A stretch of 5,032 bases of DNA from Nostocaceae cyanobacterium CSSed10_463m (lineage in GTDB: Bacteria; Cyanobacteriota; Cyanobacteriia; Cyanobacteriales; Nostocaceae), in assembly GCA_003556955.1 (NCBI GenBank), contig PWQB01000025.1, positions 1 to 5,032 on the forward strand. The letters are read 5' to 3'. This document shows positions 1 through 4,778 of the stretch, one piece after another. Position numbers and translations under genes: made by a program. The stretch's first letter is position 1. Each line of letters begins with the position of its first letter. A model generated the notes under the pieces. It was not told the origin of the DNA and did no database searches. It saw nothing but the letters and a program-made list of their open reading frames with translations.

Positions 1-159
1 GAAGTAGAAAAGGTAATTGAGAAACGGCTGGGTTTACCAATTTTGCATTTACCGCAGTTGATTGCTTTGGCTTTAGGAGTTAGCCCCAAGGAACTTGGTT
101 TAGATCGTCACATTGTTTCTACCCAGCCAGTTTTAGAAAAATTAGGGATTAGTTATTAG
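1..159 (+). CDS. HdrB-like (CCG-domain) protein, C-terminal fragment
   Basis: The window opens inside this gene; frame 1 reads 52 codons to a TAG at 157-159. The fragment contains LPILHLPQLIALALG followed by SPKELGLDRHIVS. This resembles the C-terminal end of heterodisulfide reductase subunit B (HdrB) family proteins, where a short hydrophobic helix and a 'KELGL' segment follow the second cysteine-rich CCG domain. The iron-sulfur-binding cysteines would lie upstream, outside the window, so catalytic competence cannot be judged. HdrB in methanogens reduces the CoM-S-S-CoB disulfide. Cyanobacteria lack that substrate, and their homologues probably serve another redox complex; a role alongside succinate dehydrogenase has been suggested, from memory and unverified. 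The last five residues (LGISY) and the stop codon are encoded by a heptamer repeat array, so the extreme C-terminus may be repeat-derived. Family assignment is fairly secure, function is not. Confidence 0.72.
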   Translation, partial: EVEKVIEKRLGLPILHLPQLIALALGVSPKELGLDRHIVSTQPVLEKLGISY

Positions 160-203
160 GAATTAGTCATTGGTCATTGGTCATTAGTCATTAGTGATTG
201 GGA
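141..203. repeat. Heptanucleotide tandem array ATTRGNN, nine units
   Basis: Nine consecutive 7-bp units run without interruption from 141 to 203. Each begins ATTAG or ATTGG, and the last two bases vary. The central, best-conserved units (162-189) are ATTAGTC, ATTGGTC, ATTGGTC and ATTAGTC. The first units encode the last residues and the TAG stop of the HdrB-like gene; the rest lie in the intergenic region. This matches the short tandemly repeated repetitive (STRR) heptamers known from filamentous heterocystous cyanobacteria. Their function is not established. Confidence 0.85.
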
Positions 204-232
204 AAAGACTTCCTCCCAGTCCCAATTTCCGA

Positions 233-294
233 GTAAGGGCGGGTTCATTGATATTATTCAATATCAATGAGGATATTACTCAACCCGCCCCTAC
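233..294. repeat. Large imperfect inverted repeat, possible bidirectional terminator
   Basis: Outer arms 233-245 and 282-294 pair over 13 bases with one mismatch (GTAAGGGCGGGTT against AACCCGCCCCTAC). Immediately inside, 246-255 and 260-269 form a perfect 10-bp stem (CATTGATATT / AATATCAATG) with a four-base loop, ATTC. The two stems are contiguous on the left side and separated by 12 unpaired bases (270-281) on the right. It lies between the ends of convergent genes (HdrB-like on plus, lpxD on minus), so it could stop transcription from both sides. There is no clear T tract on either strand. The GC-rich arm resembles dispersed intergenic repeats seen in Nostoc-type genomes, so it may equally be a mobile palindromic repeat. 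Confidence 0.7.
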
Positions 295-312
295 AACCTT
301 CCCGATACCCAC

Positions 313-1353
313 TTACTTTTTTCCTAATTGGCGTTGTAATTGCTTGAAGGCTTGATACATTTCCGGCAGACGATGATATATAGCAGATGCTTTGAGGTAT
401 AATTTGTGAGGTACGGCTGGTATTCCAGAAACAATTTCTCCTGGTGCGACATCATTATGGATTCCGGCTTTAGCAGAGGCGATCGCCCCATCACCAATTT
501 TTACTTGATTGGCAATTCCTGATTGTCCCGCCAAAATTACACGCTTCCCGATTTTCACGCCTCCCGCCATGCCAGCTTGACCAGCGATCGCACAACCTGA
601 ACCAATCTGGCAACCATGTCCTATTTGTACCAAATTATCAATTATTGTATAACTACCTACGCGTGTTTCTCCCACGGCTGGGCGATCAATGGCACTGTTG
701 CAACCAACTTCTACATGATCTTCTAAGACAGTATAGCCAGATTGTTCCATTTTTACCCAGCCAGTACGGGTAGGGACAAAACCAAAGCCTTCTGCACCGA
801 TTACAGTCCCACTATGAATTACGCAATCGTTCCCGATGCGAGTACGTTCATGAATGGTGCAGTTAGCGTGTAAGGTGGTGCGATCGCCTATTTTGGCATC
901 GGGATAAATCACTACATTGGGATGAATAATTGCACCATTGCCAATTTCTACGCCTTGCTGGACGACAACATGAGCGCCAATGTAAACATCTTCACCTAGT
1001 TTGGCTGTGGGATGAATCACCGCACTAGGATGAATTTCTGGGCTGGGACGGTATGGTTGATAAAAAAGTGCGATCGCTTGAGCAAACAACAATCGCGGAT
1101 CTGGCGTAGCTATCCAAGCTATACCCCGTTCTTGTGCTTGTAACTGTAACGTTTTATCTTGAGGCAATATTAAAGCACTAGCCTTTGTCTGGCTAACCAG
1201 AGACGCAAACTTTGCTCCTTCAACGTAACTAAGATGACCAAGTGCAGCTTCATCTAAGGCCGCTAAACCTGTAATTTCTGGGTCTTGGTTATTGCTGAGA
1301 CTATTATCTGTCGCAGCTTCAGCAAGTTTACTGACAATTTCGTTAAATTTCAT
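313..1353 (-). CDS. lpxD: UDP-3-O-acylglucosamine N-acyltransferase (LpxD)
   Basis: LpxD transfers a 3-hydroxyacyl chain from acyl-ACP to the 2-amino group of UDP-3-O-acyl-glucosamine, an early cytoplasmic step of lipid A synthesis for the outer membrane. The 346 residues match the usual length (about 340). Residues 1-100 are the uridine-binding N-terminal domain, with 'GLAALDEAALGHLSYVEG' at 29-46. Residues 105-305 are left-handed beta-helix hexapeptide repeats starting at 'IHPSAVIHPTAKLG'. The signature DNLVQIGHGCQIG sits at 239-251; His246 corresponds to the general-base histidine of the family. The end is 'VSGIPAVPHK' (308-317) plus a helical tail rich in Gln and Lys. The start is ATG; no good Shine-Dalgarno sequence precedes it. 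Four HIP1 octamers lie inside the gene. It follows the flavoprotein gene on the same strand after 81 bp; no other lpx gene is in the window. Confidence 0.95.
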   Translation of the reverse strand: MKFNEIVSKLAEAATDNSLSNNQDPEITGLAALDEAALGHLSYVEGAKFASLVSQTKASALILPQDKTLQLQAQERGIAWIATPDPRLLFAQAIALFYQPYRPSPEIHPSAVIHPTAKLGEDVYIGAHVVVQQGVEIGNGAIIHPNVVIYPDAKIGDRTTLHANCTIHERTRIGNDCVIHSGTVIGAEGFGFVPTRTGWVKMEQSGYTVLEDHVEVGCNSAIDRPAVGETRVGSYTIIDNLVQIGHGCQIGSGCAIAGQAGMAGGVKIGKRVILAGQSGIANQVKIGDGAIASAKAGIHNDVAPGEIVSGIPAVPHKLYLKASAIYHRLPEMYQAFKQLQRQLGKK

Positions 1354-1421
1354 GATGGTATAAATGAAATATCATTTTCGCTCTCTGACGTACCATTAAT
1401 TAACTACAAAGATTGAGTTGT

Positions 1422-1427
1422 ATTATA
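1422..1427 (-). promoter_or_regulatory. Possible -10 element upstream of lpxD
   Basis: On the minus strand a perfect TATAAT lies about 70 bases upstream of the lpxD ATG, in an AT-rich gap just after the flavoprotein stop codon. No convincing -35 hexamer is found 16-18 bases further upstream; the best candidates (GGGAAC, TGGGAA) match TTGACA poorly and lie inside the flavoprotein coding sequence. If used, it would give lpxD its own transcript with a leader of roughly 60 bases. This is inference from one hexamer. Confidence 0.25.
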
Positions 1428-1434
1428 TACAAGT

Positions 1435-2673
1435 TCATTGGACAGTTCCCATTGCGTTACCAGCTAAATATGATGTCGTCCAAGCACTTTGGAAGTTAAA
1501 ACCACCGGTAATGCCATCAATATCCAAAATTTCGCCGGCAAAGTAAAGACCAGGAATTAACTTACTCTCCATTGTCTTAAAGTTGACTTCTTTCAAGTTG
1601 ACACCGCCACAGGTGACAAATTCCTCTTTAAAAACTCCCTTTCCTTGGATTAAATATTCTCCCTGAGTTAGTTCTTGGACTAAGTGATTTAATTTTTGTT
1701 TGGGTAATTCTGCCCAACGGTCTTCAGTAGTAATACCTGCACGGTCTACAATATATTGCCAGAGGCGATGGGGTAGGTCAACACCACGATGTAAGGCGAT
1801 CGCCTTTTTTCCCCATTCTGTCTTAACTGCTAAGATTTTTTGCCGTACTTGTTCTTGGTTGAAATCAGGCAACCAATTCACCCATAATTTAGCTTGATAG
1901 CGGTTTTCGTGCAGAAATCTCGCACCCCAAGCTGAAAGTTTCAGGACAGCTGGGCCACTCATTCCCCAGTGGGTAATTAACAATGGCCCAGTTTGTTCTA
2001 ATAGGGGTTTTCCTGTACCAGCTAACCGTAATTGTACAGGGTTCATACTCACCCCAGCCAATGCTCTCAGCTTGGGATCGGGAATATTAAAGGTAAATAA
2101 AGAAGGTACAGGGGGTTCAATGTGATGACCAAACTCTCTAGCGATTTTATAACCTACAGGGTTGCTGCCTGTTGCCAATAGTAGGCGATCGCACTTTTTG
2201 GTTTCTCCCGATTTCAACAGAATTTCAAATCCTGCTGCTGGGTTAACTTGTTTGACAGCAACTACTGGTGTTCCCAAACGTAATTCTATACCTGATTTGG
2301 CTGTAGCTTTAATCAGACATTCCACAATGGTTTCGGAATTATCTGTAATGGGAAACATCCGGCCATCGGCTTCAGTTTTCAGATGTACACCTTGTTGGGT
2401 AAACCAATCCACTGTATCTTGAGCTTGAAAGCGACTAAAAGCACCCCTGAGCGCTTTTCCACCTCTGGGGTAATTTTGAACTAATCGGGCTGCTTCAAAG
2501 CAAGCATGGGTGACGTTACAACGTCCTCCACCGGAGATCAGGACTTTTGCTAGTGGTTGACGACTAGCTTCGATTAAAGTGACATGGGCGTGAGGATTAA
2601 CTTTAGCACAAGCGATCGCGCCGAAAAATCCGGCCGCCCCACCCCCAATAACGACAATATTTAACGGCAACAA
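1435..2673 (-). CDS. HI0933/BaiN-family FAD-dependent oxidoreductase
   Basis: This is a 412-residue flavoprotein of the HI0933-like family (E. coli YhiN, clostridial BaiN). The N-terminal Rossmann motif VVIGGGAAG (7-15) binds the ADP part of FAD. The family signature SGGGRCNVTH is at 47-56, DGRMFPITD at 103-111, LLLATGSNP at 164-172, and THWGMSGPAVL at 234-244. The C-terminal FAD-contact block is GLYFAGEILDIDGITGG (375-391) followed by FNFQSAWTTSYLAG. BaiN is implicated in reducing bile-acid intermediates; the substrate in cyanobacteria is unknown, so no finer function is claimed. It is probably cytosolic, with no signal peptide. The start is TTG: two consecutive TTG codons (2671-2673 and 2668-2670) lie just ahead of the Rossmann strand, and no ATG or GTG occurs in frame before the upstream stop at 2713-2715. 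A Shine-Dalgarno sequence is weak (GAG around 2686-2688). Three HIP1 sites lie within it. Confidence 0.93.
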   Translation of the reverse strand: MLPLNIVVIGGGAAGFFGAIACAKVNPHAHVTLIEASRQPLAKVLISGGGRCNVTHACFEAARLVQNYPRGGKALRGAFSRFQAQDTVDWFTQQGVHLKTEADGRMFPITDNSETIVECLIKATAKSGIELRLGTPVVAVKQVNPAAGFEILLKSGETKKCDRLLLATGSNPVGYKIAREFGHHIEPPVPSLFTFNIPDPKLRALAGVSMNPVQLRLAGTGKPLLEQTGPLLITHWGMSGPAVLKLSAWGARFLHENRYQAKLWVNWLPDFNQEQVRQKILAVKTEWGKKAIALHRGVDLPHRLWQYIVDRAGITTEDRWAELPKQKLNHLVQELTQGEYLIQGKGVFKEEFVTCGGVNLKEVNFKTMESKLIPGLYFAGEILDIDGITGGFNFQSAWTTSYLAGNAMGTVQ

Positions 2674-2734
2674 ATTAAAAAACGTCTCTATGATATAGCA
2701 TCTAATTCTAGGCTAGTACAGCACAGCATAAATA

Positions 2735-2885
2735 GGGACTCCATCAGCTGTTTGATTTTTGACTTTTAAGGGATGTCCAGAAATTCAATTGCCCCATTTC
2801 ATCAGACTATCTTTGTTCTTTATCCCCCCTGCTCCCTGCTCCCCTGCCTACCTCAGCAATGGAATATTTTTTAACTGGAAGTCCC
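2735..2885. mobile_element. Candidate 151-bp MITE flanked by TA
   Basis: The gap between rubredoxin and the flavoprotein carries GGGACT at 2735-2740 and its inverse AGTCCC at 2880-2885, each bordered on the outside by TA (2733-2734, 2886-2887). Allowing one gap, the similarity continues inward (GGGACTCCA against GGGACTTCCA). Short inverted ends flanked by a TA duplication are typical of non-autonomous elements moved by IS630/Tc1-mariner transposases. The interior has no ORF and includes a C-rich heptamer patch. The perfect termini are only six to eight bases, so chance is a real alternative. Confidence 0.35.
2827..2847. repeat. Short CCCTGCT heptamer tandem repeat
   Basis: Two exact units of CCCTGCT (2827-2833, 2834-2840) are followed by a degenerate third, CCCCTGC (2841-2847). 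On the other strand this reads as AGCAGGG units, closely related to the GGGAACA array at 4805-4832. It is another heptamer repeat of the STRR type. Confidence 0.5.
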
Positions 2886-2893
2886 TAACTTCC
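2877..2893. terminator. Small hairpin just after rubredoxin
   Basis: GGAAGT (2877-2882) and ACTTCC (2888-2893) form a 6-bp stem with a five-base loop, beginning three bases after the rubredoxin stop in the minus direction. The downstream minus-strand sequence is A-rich rather than T-rich, so it is a poor intrinsic terminator. It overlaps the right end of the candidate MITE. Confidence 0.25.
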
Positions 2894-2896
2894 ACC

Positions 2897-3061
2897 CTAC
2901 GGTTCTAGCGGTTCAAATAAATCTTTGGTCGCGCCGCACACTGGACACACCCAATCATCTGGGATATCTTCAAAGGGTGTTCCTGGGGCTATCCCACTAT
3001 CAGGATCGCCAATTTCGGGGTCATATTCGTAGTCGCAAACAGTACATACATACTTTTCCAT
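2897..3061 (-). CDS. Rubredoxin, small soluble form
   Basis: This 54-residue ORF begins at ATG (3059-3061) with [21 protein letters not shown] and ends at TAG (2897-2899). Two CxxC knuckles, C6/C9 and C39/C42 (VCPVCGA), supply the four cysteine ligands for one iron. The intervening sequence has the rubredoxin hallmarks: aromatic residues at Y4, Y11 and Y13, '[15 protein letters not shown]' at 26-40, and an acidic tail. Rubredoxins are one-electron carriers, cytosolic here because no signal or membrane segment exists. It differs from the cyanobacterial photosystem II assembly factor RubA, which has a C-terminal membrane anchor. AGGGG lies about eight bases before the ATG, a good ribosome-binding site. 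The gene is 32 bp downstream of a small membrane-protein gene and probably shares its transcript. The redox partner is unknown; the flavoprotein downstream on the same strand is a speculative candidate. Confidence 0.95.
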   Translation of the reverse strand: MEKYVCTVCDYEYDPEIGDPDSGIAPGTPFEDIPDDWVCPVCGATKDLFEPLEP

Positions 3062-3093
3062 AGTTTTTCCCCTGTTTTAAAAGTATATTGAGA

Positions 3094-3288
3094 TTACAAG
3101 CGCCACCAAGTTCTCTGTACATAGCTAATAATCCCGACAGCGATCGCTCCTAGTAATAATAGTCCAATCACTCCACCTGGAATAAAGGTTAAAATTCCAA
3201 AACCTCTGAGTACCCAAACGGCTAGTCCAATACCGAGAAGAACGCCAAATACTTGGGTTAATGTCCGATTTAAAGAAGATTGATTCAC
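3094..3288 (-). CDS. Small two-helix membrane protein, unknown function
   Basis: This is a 64-residue hydrophobic protein whose family I cannot name. Residues 13-31 (VFGVLLGIGLAVWVLRGFG) and 36-55 (IPGGVIGLLLLGAIAVGIIS) form two probable transmembrane helices joined by a short turn containing Pro-Gly-Gly. The N-terminus is polar (MNQSSLNRTLTQ), and the C-terminus is basic and aromatic (YVQRTWWRL), which suggests both ends face the cytoplasm by the positive-inside rule. The start is GTG (3286-3288), directly preceded by an in-frame TAA at 3289-3291, so it cannot extend upstream; the Shine-Dalgarno sequence is weak. The clean hydrophobic pattern, a HIP1 site and tight linkage to rubredoxin (32 bp) support it as a real gene. 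It might anchor or localise rubredoxin at the membrane, but that is inference from proximity alone. Confidence 0.75.
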   Translation of the reverse strand: MNQSSLNRTLTQVFGVLLGIGLAVWVLRGFGILTFIPGGVIGLLLLGAIAVGIISYVQRTWWRL

Positions 3289-3605
3289 TTAATTTACTTT
3301 TTCTTTGTATTTGCCTAAACTGTACAACATCATGAAAAACCACTGTGTTAGTGACATTCTAGCTGTTGCAACTGCGATTTGTATCCAGAAGTAGTGCTAT
3401 TTTGCAGGTAAGTAACTTATGGTTTTGATGAAGAGTGATAATCCATACAGTTTTTGCAGTATTATTTCTGAATAATGTCCTAAAAATGATTGGTTTGAGC
3501 GTTTAGCACTGGAACTCGAATTGAGTAGGTGGGACTGGCTCCGATCTTATGGTTCACAGTTTCAGGGCTGACAGGTGGAGAAGTTGAGGAGTAAGTAAAA
3601 TTAAT
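3289..3605. other. Divergent intergenic region, no gene seen
   Basis: This 317-bp gap separates the minus-strand membrane-protein/rubredoxin pair from the plus-strand SRPBCC/DUF924 pair and must hold both promoters. I see no strong sigma70-type pair. A minus-strand TAGAAT lies near 3360 without a good -35. A short palindromic patch (ATTAT, six bases, ATAAT) lies near 3462-3477. Two ORFs of about 20 codons start at 3332 and near 3420 but lack ribosome-binding sites, so they are not called. There is no HIP1 site, tandem repeat or RNA-like structure that I can recognise. Confidence 0.6.
3586..3591 (+). promoter_or_regulatory. GAGGAG ribosome-binding site, unusually distant
   Basis: GAGGAG is a strong Shine-Dalgarno match, but it lies 14 bases before the ATG at 3606, longer than the usual 5-10. 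A second, better-spaced GAGG (3640-3643) lies seven bases before an in-frame ATG at 3651. The two compete as evidence for the SRPBCC gene start. Confidence 0.4.
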
Positions 3606-4163
3606 ATGTCTGCGTCTCATATCTCAGACTCGATTATTAGAGGTTTGAATATGCCTTGGAGTCACGAAAAGCAAGCGTCGCTGATGCAGGGTGAAATTTT
3701 GTTGCAAACCCAATCCCATACAGCCTGGGGTGGATCGGTTACTGCCTGTATGTATTTACCGTTATTGCGATCGCAGGTATGGCAGCAATTAACTGATTAC
3801 CCTCGTTGGGTACAATATTTCCCAGATATCACCAAAAGCGAAGTTTTGTCCAAGGGTGAAGGTAAGCGACTGTATCAAGTAGCGCAAAAAACCTTTTTAT
3901 TTTTTACGGCTCACGTCGAGATTTATCTTGATGTTGTAGAATCTTTAGGGCAACAAATTCAATTTAGGATGCAAAAAGGAACTTTTGTTGATTTTAAAGC
4001 CATGCTAGATTTACAAGATTTAGGTAATGGTACTTTGTTGGCATATCATGTACAAGCTACACCTAATATTCCCATCCCTTCAATTTTCATTCAACAAGCT
4101 ATGAATTTTGAATTGCCTGCAAATATGCGTAAGATGCGGCAAGTTTTATGTAAGGTCAAATAA
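3606..4163 (+). CDS. SRPBCC (START/Bet v1-like) family protein
   Basis: The 185-residue product has the pattern of a polyketide-cyclase/START-type SRPBCC domain, a helix-grip fold with a deep hydrophobic cavity for lipids or other nonpolar ligands. Residues 44-68 (SVTACMYLPLLRSQVWQQLTDYPRW) give the first strand and the helix 'S..VW..LTDYPRW...FP' typical of the family, ending in VQYFPDITKSEVL. Alternating beta strands follow at about 88-150. A C-terminal helix (162-183, 'QQAMNFELPANMRKMRQVL') would close the cavity. No catalytic residues can be assigned and no signal peptide is evident. The frame opens after TGA at 3585-3587. ATG 3606 gives the longest form, but ATG 3651 (Met16, before PWSHEKQASL) has the better-spaced GAGG and may be the true start, giving 170 residues. 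The DUF924 gene follows after five bases. Confidence 0.85.
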   Translation: MSASHISDSIIRGLNMPWSHEKQASLMQGEILLQTQSHTAWGGSVTACMYLPLLRSQVWQQLTDYPRWVQYFPDITKSEVLSKGEGKRLYQVAQKTFLFFTAHVEIYLDVVESLGQQIQFRMQKGTFVDFKAMLDLQDLGNGTLLAYHVQATPNIPIPSIFIQQAMNFELPANMRKMRQVLCKVK

Positions 4164-4168
4164 AGGCA

Positions 4169-4744
4169 ATGTCACAGGCAAAAACTATTTTGGAATTTTG
4201 GTTTGGTCATCCAGATGCACCAGATTACGGCAAACCGAAGGATTATTGGTTTGGGGAAAACGCCGAATTTGATCAGAAAGTTCGCCATCAGTTTCTACCA
4301 GATTACCAAAAAGCAGCAGCAGGGTATCTAGATGACTGGATTGATTCTGTCGAAACCTGTTTAGCGCTGATTCTATTATTGGATCAGTTTCCTCGAAATA
4401 TGTTTCGTGGTCAGCCAGAAGCCTTTGCAACTGATTGGGAAGCACTTTCAGCCGCACAATATGCAGTTGTACAAGGCTATGACTGCCAACTTTTGCCTGT
4501 GCAACGCTGGTTTATTTATTTACCTTTTGAACACAGTGAAAACATTACACATCAGCGTCAGTCTGTCAAGCTATTTTCACAACTAAGCGATGATTCTGAT
4601 AGCGCTAAAGCCATTGAACACTCATTAATTCATCAACAAATAATTGCGCGTTTTGGGCGTTTTCCCCATCGTAATAGCATTTTGGGACGGACTTCAACTG
4701 CATCGGAAAAGGAATTTTTGCAGCAGCCAAGTTCATGGTTTTAG
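4169..4744 (+). CDS. DUF924 family protein
   Basis: This 191-residue protein carries the full set of DUF924 (PF06041) landmarks: LEFWFG at 8-13, DYWFG at 25-29, LLLDQFPRNMFRG at 69-81 with AFATD just after, RWFIYLPFEHSE at 113-124, RFGRFPHRNSILGRTST at 161-177, and a C-terminal FLQQP. The family is predicted to be all-helical and TPR-like. It is widespread in bacteria and also found in eukaryotes, and no reaction is established. The conserved His, Arg, Glu and Asp clusters hint at a binding or catalytic site, which is inference. It is probably cytosolic. The start codon lies five bases after the upstream TAA. AAGG at 4163-4166 is too close to the ATG and TAAGG at 4151-4155 is rather far, so translation may be coupled to the SRPBCC gene. 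Length is normal and complete. Confidence 0.93.
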   Translation: MSQAKTILEFWFGHPDAPDYGKPKDYWFGENAEFDQKVRHQFLPDYQKAAAGYLDDWIDSVETCLALILLLDQFPRNMFRGQPEAFATDWEALSAAQYAVVQGYDCQLLPVQRWFIYLPFEHSENITHQRQSVKLFSQLSDDSDSAKAIEHSLIHQQIIARFGRFPHRNSILGRTSTASEKEFLQQPSSWF

Positions 4745-4778
4745 CCTAATTGATGCTCAAATTCAGTTAATTAGGGCT
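4743..4778 (+). terminator. Possible terminator hairpin after DUF924 gene
   Basis: AGCCTAATT (4743-4751), which overlaps the stop codon, pairs with AATTAGGGCT (4769-4778) through nine base pairs with one bulged G. The loop is 17 bases. Only two T residues follow directly, so it is not a canonical intrinsic terminator, but its position at the end of the operon fits. Confidence 0.35.

Noticed and set aside
141..203. Heptamer array considered as a CRISPR or iteron origin
   Set aside because: The units are only 7 bp with no spacers, and no cas or replication initiator gene is present; the STRR explanation is sufficient.
1700..1897. Plus-strand ORF of 65 codons opposite the flavoprotein
   Set aside because: It lies wholly within the antisense strand of a well-supported flavoprotein gene and shows no domain character.
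2162..2422. Plus-strand ORF of 86 codons opposite the flavoprotein
   Set aside because: It is antisense to the conserved flavoprotein; its composition is that of a shadow frame and no ribosome-binding site is seen.
3125..3343. Minus-strand ORF of 72 codons overlapping the small membrane protein
   Set aside because: It overlaps in another frame. The alternative frame gives two clean transmembrane helices and a HIP1 site, while this one gives no recognisable pattern.
3332..3394. Plus-strand ORF of 20 codons (MKNHCVSDILA...) in the divergent gap
   Set aside because: It is very short, has no ribosome-binding site and shows no motif; chance is the simplest explanation.
3379..3396. GTA-N8-TAG resembling an NtcA nitrogen-control site (GTA-N8-TAC)
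   Set aside because: The last base does not match, the half-sites are only three bases each, and no well-placed -10 element follows.
4185..4457. Minus-strand ORF of 90 codons opposite the DUF924 gene
   Set aside because: It is antisense to a gene with full family motifs.
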